A DNA stretch of 10,501 nt. Source: an uncultured Christensenella sp. GTDB lineage: Bacteria; Bacillota; Clostridia; Christensenellales; UBA3700. Each line of letters begins with the position of its first letter. Position 1 is the first letter of the stretch. Where the stretch lies: NCBI GenBank assembly GCA_910576875.1, contig CAJTKI010000035.1, positions 1 to 10,501 on the forward strand, written 5' to 3'. A model generated the notes under the pieces. The model saw only the letters and a program-made list of their open reading frames with translations. It had not been told where the DNA came from and did no database searches. This document shows positions 6,781-10,501 of the stretch, piece by piece. The position numbers and the translations under genes are program-made.

Positions 6781-7794
6781 TTATGCTTGTTCGCTCGATT
6801 CGGCAACCGTCGCGCACGGATGCGCGTCCGAGAGCGTTTCGCGCGGGAGGGTCGCCAAAAATTCCGTCGCCAACCGAATGCATTCCGCATCGGACAGATC
6901 GGTCGCGGTCAACTCGGACAGCTTGCAGGCAAGCGCGGTTTCCTGATTGAGCGAATCCATATATTCGGGCGCGATGTCGTAAATCTGCGCTTTGTCGATC
7001 TGATAAAATTGTCGGTACATCCGAATAAAAGCCAACTGCGAGCGCACCTGCAAATCGGTCACGCGGTCGCGCAACGGCAATTGCGGGTCGGGCAGGACGG
7101 GCGGCATGATCTGCAAGACGGCGTCGCGTTTGAACCCGAACAGCTTGCGCAGTCCTTTCGGCTTGGTAAAGCACAAAAACATCGGCAATACCGGCGTATT
7201 GAATTTCGCCGCGTAGAAAAACGCGCCGCGCTTGAACGGACGGGGTTTGGGATAATACATCCACATCGTGTGTTCCGCATAAAAATGAATGACGCGTTTG
7301 CGTTTGATCAGGCGGGAAAGCGCTTGATTGAGATTGCGCGTCGCGGAAAAAAGATTGTCGTCGGGCAAGGGCAACGTGCCGCTGCTGCGCAACAGCTTGC
7401 CGTACAACCCCGATTTGGAATTGAACGCCGCGACGGTCACAAACATCTTCTTGCGTCCGCGCAAACCTTGACGCAACACGAGATTGTCCAAAAAATGCAC
7501 GTGGTTGGAGACCGAAAACGCGCCTTTGCCGCGTACGGCTTTGAGATATTTGCGTCCTTTGATTTTAAGCCCGAACGCGCATGCGTTGACGAGCGGTCCG
7601 AATGCGTAAACCAGTCCGCGCACAAAACCCGAACACAGAAGATCGGACAGCTTTTTGCTCAGATAAACGTAATCTTTATCGACTGCGACCGTGTGGTCGT
7701 AGTTGTATGGAACGGTGGATTCGTCGAATTTTCCCTGTCGCTCCAAGTCGGCGTTGACTTGCGCCCAATCGACAGGTTGTTTCTCTTTTTTCAA
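6781..7794 (-). CDS. PlsC-like lysophospholipid acyltransferase
   Basis: Probably transfers an acyl chain to a lysophospholipid or related acceptor at the inner face of the membrane. 337 residues. Block I of the glycerolipid acyltransferase family is intact: NHVHFLD (97-103, catalytic H98 and D103). The block III position reads FYAEHTMW (171-178) in place of the classic FPEGTR, followed by KPRPFKRGAFFYAAKFNTP and block IV VLPMFL (P204). I recall this variant from a Bacillota subfamily, so I take it as subfamily-specific and not as decay. A hydrophobic stretch at 57-77 may bind the membrane. The start is TTG: no ATG or GTG lies upstream in frame, GGAG (7802-7805) is 7 nt before it, and the next ATG is beyond the catalytic block. 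Acceptor and acyl donor cannot be read from the sequence. Confidence 0.85.
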   Translation of the reverse strand: MKKEKQPVDWAQVNADLERQGKFDESTVPYNYDHTVAVDKDYVYLSKKLSDLLCSGFVRGLVYAFGPLVNACAFGLKIKGRKYLKAVRGKGAFSVSNHVHFLDNLVLRQGLRGRKKMFVTVAAFNSKSGLYGKLLRSSGTLPLPDDNLFSATRNLNQALSRLIKRKRVIHFYAEHTMWMYYPKPRPFKRGAFFYAAKFNTPVLPMFLCFTKPKGLRKLFGFKRDAVLQIMPPVLPDPQLPLRDRVTDLQVRSQLAFIRMYRQFYQIDKAQIYDIAPEYMDSLNQETALACKLSELTATDLSDAECIRLATEFLATLPRETLSDAHPCATVAESSEQA

Positions 7795-7988
7795 TAGTGA
7801 TCTCCGATTGCCGAAGCAATTGCAGTACTCGGTGTCCGCATCGCGCCGACGCGGAGCGTTTTGTCCTTCTCGCGCCGCGATCCGCTATCTCTGCCGGACA
7901 GGATATGCCGTGCGCTGGTGCGGGTGTGCAATGTCGAAAAATCGGTCGCGGGGCGGATTTTGCGCCGCGCGCGGTCTGAAATCGACAT
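7791..7988 (-). CDS. Possible small leader ORF, 65 codons (uncertain)
   Basis: An ATG at 7988 lies about 6 nt after the predicted transcription start of the consensus promoter at 8001-8029. The frame runs 65 codons to a TGA (7793-7791) that overlaps the acyltransferase TTG start as TTGA. The product would be strongly basic and Arg-rich (MSISDRARRKIRP...), with no domain or signal I recognise. It has no Shine-Dalgarno, so it would need near-leaderless initiation. Position and overlap argue for it; odd composition and lack of similarity argue against. It may equally be untranslated leader. Confidence 0.25.
   Translation of the reverse strand: MSISDRARRKIRPATDFSTLHTRTSARHILSGRDSGSRREKDKTLRVGAMRTPSTAIASAIGDHY
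7802..7820 (-). promoter_or_regulatory. Shine-Dalgarno and UUCG hairpin before the TTG start
   Basis: On the minus strand, ATTGC-TTCG-GCAAT (7820-7807) forms a 5-bp stem closed by a stable C(UUCG)G tetraloop. It ends two nt before GGAG (7805-7802), which is 7 nt before the TTG. The GGAG fixes the unusual start. The hairpin is short and may only hold the site open; a regulatory role is inference. Confidence 0.5.
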
Positions 7989-8000
7989 CGTATTATTCTT

Positions 8001-8029
8001 ATTATATCCGAAACGCACGACCTTGTCAA
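8001..8029 (-). promoter_or_regulatory. Perfect consensus sigma-70 promoter of the acyltransferase gene
   Basis: On the minus strand TTGACA (8029-8024), exactly 17 bp, TATAAT (8006-8001): both hexamers match the consensus at all positions. The predicted start near 7994 leaves a leader of about 200 nt before the TTG at 7794. Confidence 0.85.
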
Positions 8030-8067
8030 CAACCTGATAGGAGTATTGAAACCGCCGTCGGAAAAGG

Positions 8068-8087
8068 CAAAAAACATGCGTTTTTTG
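8068..8087. repeat. A/T-tract inverted repeat between divergent promoters
   Basis: Perfect 8-bp arms CAAAAAAC and GTTTTTTG around ATGC, centred about midway between the two divergent -35 boxes (8024-8029 and 8099-8104). It is too A/T-rich and badly placed to be a terminator for any gene here. It could be an operator, a bent-DNA element, or part of an UP element for ddh. Confidence 0.5.
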
Positions 8088-8098
8088 ATTGCATTCGG

Positions 8099-8127
8099 TT
8101 GTCAATTTTACCCGATTCGTGTATGCT
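8099..8127 (+). promoter_or_regulatory. Promoter of ddh
   Basis: -35 TTGTCA (5 of 6 to consensus), 17-bp spacer, -10 TATGCT (4 of 6). The predicted start near 8134 gives a leader of about 42 nt containing the palindrome TTGCGCGCAA (8147-8156). Confidence 0.6.
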
Positions 8128-8175
8128 TGTATCAAGGAAATTTATTTTGCGCGCAATGCGTCAAAGGAGTCGAAT

Positions 8176-9147
8176 ATGGACAAAATCAGAGTCGGTATTC
8201 TCGGATACGGCAATTTGGGCAAAGGCGTGGAACTGGCACTCGCGCACAATTCCGATATGGAATTGGCGGGGATCTTTACACGCAGACAAGGCGTAGCGAC
8301 GCGCAACGGTCAGGCGTTGTCGATCGATGCGATCGGCGATTATCGCGACAAGATCGACGTGTTGATTTTGTGCGGCGGTTCGGCGACCGATTTGCCCGAG
8401 CAGGGCAAGCGCATGCTCGCGGGTTTCAATACCGTCGACTCGTTCGATACGCACGCGCGGATTCCCGAGCACTTTGCGGCGATGGATAAGATCGGCAAGC
8501 GCAGCGGACATTTGGGCATCATCAGCGTCGGCTGGGATCCGGGGCTATTTTCGATCGCGAGACTGTTGTTCGGGAGCGTATTGCCCAACGGCAAAGATTA
8601 TACGTTTTGGGGCAGGGGCGTGTCGCAAGGGCATTCCGATGCGATCCGTCGGATCGACGGCGTGTTGGACGCGCGGCAATATACGGTGCCGGTGCCGCAG
8701 GCGTTGGATCGCGTCCGCAGCGGAGAAAATCCCGAGTTGACGACAAGACAGAAGCATACCAGAGAATGTTATGTCGTCGCAGCGCCCGACGCGGATCGGC
8801 AGCGCATCGAGCGCGAAATCGTGACGATGCCCAACTATTTTGCCGATTACGATACGACGGTGCACTTTATCGACGCGGAGCAGATGCGCCGCGATCATGC
8901 GCAGATTCCGCACGGCGGATTTGTCATTCGCAGCGGCGATACGTATTCCGACAAAAAGCATTTGTTGGAACTGCGCGTGCAGTTGGACAGCAATCCGGAG
9001 TTTACTTCGAGCGTGTTGGTTGCCTACGCCAGAGCGATTTATCGGATGCATAAGCAAGGCAGAACGGGTTGCGTGACGGTGTTCGACGTGCCGCTCGGCA
9101 TGCTGTCGCAGAGCAGCGCGGACGAGCTGAGAGCGCATTTGCTGTAA
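8176..9147 (+). CDS. ddh: meso-Diaminopimelate D-dehydrogenase (EC 1.4.1.16)
   Basis: Makes meso-2,6-diaminopimelate in one step from tetrahydrodipicolinate, ammonia and NADPH, the short cut of the lysine/peptidoglycan pathway in the cytoplasm. 323 residues, close to the known Corynebacterium enzyme. The N-terminal Rossmann motif is GILGYGNLG (7-15); FTRR (34-37) after the second strand fits binding of the NADPH phosphate. Substrate-site positions known from the Corynebacterium structure have counterparts here: D91 (SFDTH), D121 (GWDPG), W145 (FWGRGVSQGH), R196 (HTRE), H246 (PHGG) and N273 (DSNPE). The ATG at 8176 is preceded by AAAGGAG (8163-8169) at 6 nt; an earlier in-frame start at 8089 would read through the promoter and is rejected. 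It is a single-gene unit closed by a terminator. Confidence 0.96.
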   Translation: MDKIRVGILGYGNLGKGVELALAHNSDMELAGIFTRRQGVATRNGQALSIDAIGDYRDKIDVLILCGGSATDLPEQGKRMLAGFNTVDSFDTHARIPEHFAAMDKIGKRSGHLGIISVGWDPGLFSIARLLFGSVLPNGKDYTFWGRGVSQGHSDAIRRIDGVLDARQYTVPVPQALDRVRSGENPELTTRQKHTRECYVVAAPDADRQRIEREIVTMPNYFADYDTTVHFIDAEQMRRDHAQIPHGGFVIRSGDTYSDKKHLLELRVQLDSNPEFTSSVLVAYARAIYRMHKQGRTGCVTVFDVPLGMLSQSSADELRAHLL

Positions 9148-9161
9148 TAGATTCGCAATAA

Positions 9162-9191
9162 AAAATCCCGTCGCGTTTGCGGCGGGATTTT
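9162..9191. terminator. Bidirectional terminator between ddh and the phospholipase gene
   Basis: AAAATCCCGTCGC (9162-9174), loop GTTT, GCGGCGGGATTTT (9179-9191): 13 pairs including one G-U wobble, with A/T ends that give T-runs on both strands. It begins 15 nt after the ddh stop and lies 18 nt past the end of the convergent gene. Confidence 0.85.
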
Positions 9192-9209
9192 GCATGCGTT
9201 CGGTAACAA

Positions 9210-10220
9210 TCAAGCGGCGATTTTGGCGCGGTATTCCGATGCGTGATCGGCGGACAGAATGCCCTTGGCGTCGTTCATGCCGAGAATGATTTTGACCTTT
9301 TGCAGATCGTGATCGGTCACGTAGTCGCGCATCACGATATTGACGCGTTCCAGTTCGGGACTGTCATAGAGATCGAGCAAGTAGGCGTTCATGTTGTCAT
9401 TGTGCGATTTTTCGGACAAATACAGATCGGCGCCGCCCGTGCGTTGGCACTGCAAGACCCACAATCCCTTGTCTTTGTCTGCATAGTGTTCGTGATATTC
9501 CGGCATCGCGGAACGGATAAATTCTTCGCTGCTTTTGCGGTGCAGATCGCCTTGGTAGAGCGAGTCCAGCACGCTGCCGCTTAAACTGCATTCGTCGTTG
9601 TTGCGCGGGAAGAGCCAGTCTTGCGCGCCGTCCGGAATCGGAGCGGGACGGTCGTCCGCTTCGCCCCAAGTAAATAAAATCTTTCCGCGCACGTCGCCCA
9701 GCGTCAGCGCGTCTACAAATTCAAGCGGCGCGGCGTCGGTCGCGTTGACGACCGCCAGATCGCGCAAGCCGCTCGTGTCGAGCAAGCGCAGCAACGGATC
9801 GATCGCGTCGGTTGAAAGCTTTTGGAAATCGACGATCACGAATTCCGACGGATGTTCGCGCATAAAGGTTGCAAGCGCGGTCGCAATCGGTTCGAAATCC
9901 ACGCCTTTGATCGGTCCGTGGAAAATTTTGAGTTTGCCGCCGGACTGCGTGACGCGCGTATCGAAGTATCGCACGCCGCCGCGCAACTGGTCTGCAATTG
10001 CGTCGCGTTGGGTGCAGGCAATCGGCACCATGCCGACCGATCCGGCGTCGTGACTGCCGGGGATCGCAATGCGTTTGATCGGCGTTTCGTCCTCGATTGC
10101 GTTTTGCCATTGCGAAAAGAACGCGTCGTATTGCGGATCTTCGTCCGCGCACGCCGTGACCGATACACACAGTGCGGCTATGATGCAAAGTAATGTGAAG
10201 AGAATGGTTGCCTTTTTCAT
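9210..10220 (-). CDS. Lipoprotein with PI-specific phospholipase C domain
   Basis: Probably a surface-tethered phospholipase C acting on phosphatidylinositol or similar head groups outside the cell. 336 residues. N-terminus: MKK, hydrophobic core at 5-20 and lipobox VTAC with the lipidated C24. The PI-PLC X-type catalytic set is complete against the Bacillus enzyme: H57-D58 (PGSHDAG), D87 and R89 (RYFDTRV), H101 (FHGP), with a distal Asp candidate D299 (MRDY). The core barrel strand reads FVIVDFQK (127-134). I chose the ATG at 10220 because AGGAA lies just upstream and the signal peptide starts there; the same frame continues 39 codons further but crosses the promoter. The real substrate may be host or self lipid; bacterial PI-PLCs also release GPI-linked proteins (family knowledge). 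Confidence 0.9.
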   Translation of the reverse strand: MKKATILFTLLCIIAALCVSVTACADEDPQYDAFFSQWQNAIEDETPIKRIAIPGSHDAGSVGMVPIACTQRDAIADQLRGGVRYFDTRVTQSGGKLKIFHGPIKGVDFEPIATALATFMREHPSEFVIVDFQKLSTDAIDPLLRLLDTSGLRDLAVVNATDAAPLEFVDALTLGDVRGKILFTWGEADDRPAPIPDGAQDWLFPRNNDECSLSGSVLDSLYQGDLHRKSSEEFIRSAMPEYHEHYADKDKGLWVLQCQRTGGADLYLSEKSHNDNMNAYLLDLYDSPELERVNIVMRDYVTDHDLQKVKIILGMNDAKGILSADHASEYRAKIAA

Positions 10221-10249
10221 ATTATTTCCTAAATCGATATGATATAAAT

Positions 10250-10279
10250 ATTGTAACACACCGCCGAATGCGCTGTCAA
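10250..10279 (-). promoter_or_regulatory. Promoter of the phospholipase lipoprotein gene
   Basis: On the minus strand TTGACA (10279-10274), 18-bp spacer, TACAAT (10255-10250) preceded by TGT, an extended -10. The predicted start near 10243 leaves a leader of about 23 nt containing the AGGAA ribosome site. Confidence 0.75.
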
Positions 10280-10303
10280 TGCGCGTTTGCGGAACCGAAC
10301 CCG

Positions 10304-10317
10304 AGCAAAGTTTTGCT
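10304..10317. repeat. Inverted repeat next to the lipoprotein promoter
   Basis: AGCAAA-GT-TTTGCT, perfect 6-bp arms, overlapping by one base the -35 box of the plus-strand promoter and lying about 25 bp from the minus-strand -35. It is placed where an operator could act on both divergent genes; no known regulator is matched. Confidence 0.35.
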
Positions 10318-10345
10318 TGAAGCGCCGCGCCGAACATGGTATACT
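10317..10345 (+). promoter_or_regulatory. Promoter of the terminal lipoprotein gene (extended -10)
   Basis: -35 TTGAAG (10317-10322), 17-bp spacer, TGG-TATACT (10340-10345). Seven bases after the -10 is 10352, the A of the gene's ATG, so the transcript appears to start at or next to the start codon. Confidence 0.7.
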
Positions 10346-10351
10346 GTCCGT

Positions 10352-10501
10352 ATGAGAGCGCGCAAACGGATCGTCGTCTGGATCGGGATCGTCGTTGCGA
10401 CCGTTGCGGTCGCGACGATCGGTTGTGCGCCCCGCAAACAGTGGGACGGGATCGATTATGCGAGTTATACGTCCAAACAGTTTGTGACGACCGAATTTTT
10501 T
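10352..10501 (+). CDS. Putative lipoprotein (3' partial, leaderless)
   Basis: Only the first 50 codons are present. N-terminus MRARKR is basic, followed by a hydrophobic core (IVVWIGIVVATVAVATIG) and a lipobox TIGC with C24 as the lipidation site. The mature part (APRKQWDGIDYASYTSK...) matches no family I can name. The start is fixed by the signal peptide: no other start codon precedes the lipobox, and upstream the frame runs into the promoter. There is no Shine-Dalgarno before the ATG; the promoter -10 ends 6 nt upstream. It is divergent from the phospholipase lipoprotein gene, with 131 nt between the start codons, so shared control is possible. Confidence 0.75.
   Translation, partial: MRARKRIVVWIGIVVATVAVATIGCAPRKQWDGIDYASYTSKQFVTTEFF

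Larger units (their letters stand above)
7795..8175. other. 381-nt divergent intergenic region
   Basis: It separates the acyltransferase gene (minus) from ddh (plus). From left to right it holds the acyltransferase ribosome site and hairpin, its long leader, its consensus promoter, an 8-bp A/T-rich inverted repeat (8068-8087), the ddh promoter (8099-8127), a palindrome TTGCGCGCAA (8147-8156) in the ddh leader and the ddh ribosome site. Confidence 0.7.

Noticed and set aside
4157..7264. Minus-strand open frames opposite the permease gene
   Set aside because: They are shadows rich in Arg, His and Asp, caused by the codon bias of the real gene, with no recognisable domains.
6169..7797. Plus-strand open frame of 542 codons across the permease end and the acyltransferase gene
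   Set aside because: It runs through a strong bidirectional terminator and is antisense to a gene with family motifs.
8089..8175. 29-residue N-terminal extension of ddh
   Set aside because: It begins upstream of the ddh -35 box, and the family starts at the MDKIRVGILG position, which has a strong ribosome site.
10221..10337. 39-residue N-terminal extension of the phospholipase lipoprotein
   Set aside because: It would bury the signal peptide and cross the promoter at 10250-10279.

Overview
The window reads as a chromosomal stretch of a GC-rich Gram-positive anaerobe, most likely an uncultured Bacillota/Clostridia lineage (inference). Reasons: a meso-diaminopimelate dehydrogenase implies DAP-type peptidoglycan; two lipoproteins carry lipobox signals; there is a surface protein of Ig-like repeats; Shine-Dalgarno sites are AGGAG-like; promoters are sigma-70/sigma-A type; and the two-component/FtsX-permease module is typical of Bacillota. 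GC is roughly 55-60 % by eye. No rRNA, tRNA, CRISPR array, insertion sequence or phage gene is visible.

Layout. 1-1117 (+): 3' end of a cell-surface protein with Ig-like repeats and a C-terminal membrane anchor, followed by a weak hairpin terminator. 1118-1481: non-coding, with two tandem extended -10 promoters. 1482-3402 (+): an OmpR-family response regulator and its membrane histidine kinase. 3475-6709 (+): an ABC ATPase and an 819-residue FtsX-type permease, with their own -10 motif. These four genes form one sensing-and-transport module for the cell envelope. A bidirectional terminator closes it. 6781-7794 (-): a PlsC-like acyltransferase with a TTG start, read from a perfect TTGACA-17-TATAAT promoter about 200 nt upstream. 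8176-9147 (+): ddh, divergent from the acyltransferase and ended by a second bidirectional terminator. 9210-10220 (-): a lipoprotein with a complete PI-specific phospholipase C catalytic set. 10352-10501 (+): the start of another lipoprotein, apparently leaderless, cut by the window end.

The common theme is the cell envelope: surface adhesin-like protein, envelope stress or peptide sensing and transport, phospholipid acylation, DAP synthesis for peptidoglycan, and a surface-tethered phospholipase. Only the regulator-kinase pair and the ATPase-permease pair look co-transcribed; the other genes each have their own promoter.

The points most worth following are promoter- and leader-level: a lipoprotein gene whose ATG sits at the predicted transcription start, a possible near-leaderless 65-codon ORF ending in a 4-nt overlap with the TTG start of the acyltransferase gene, and palindromes next to several promoters. 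I do not see clear evidence of a wholly new system.
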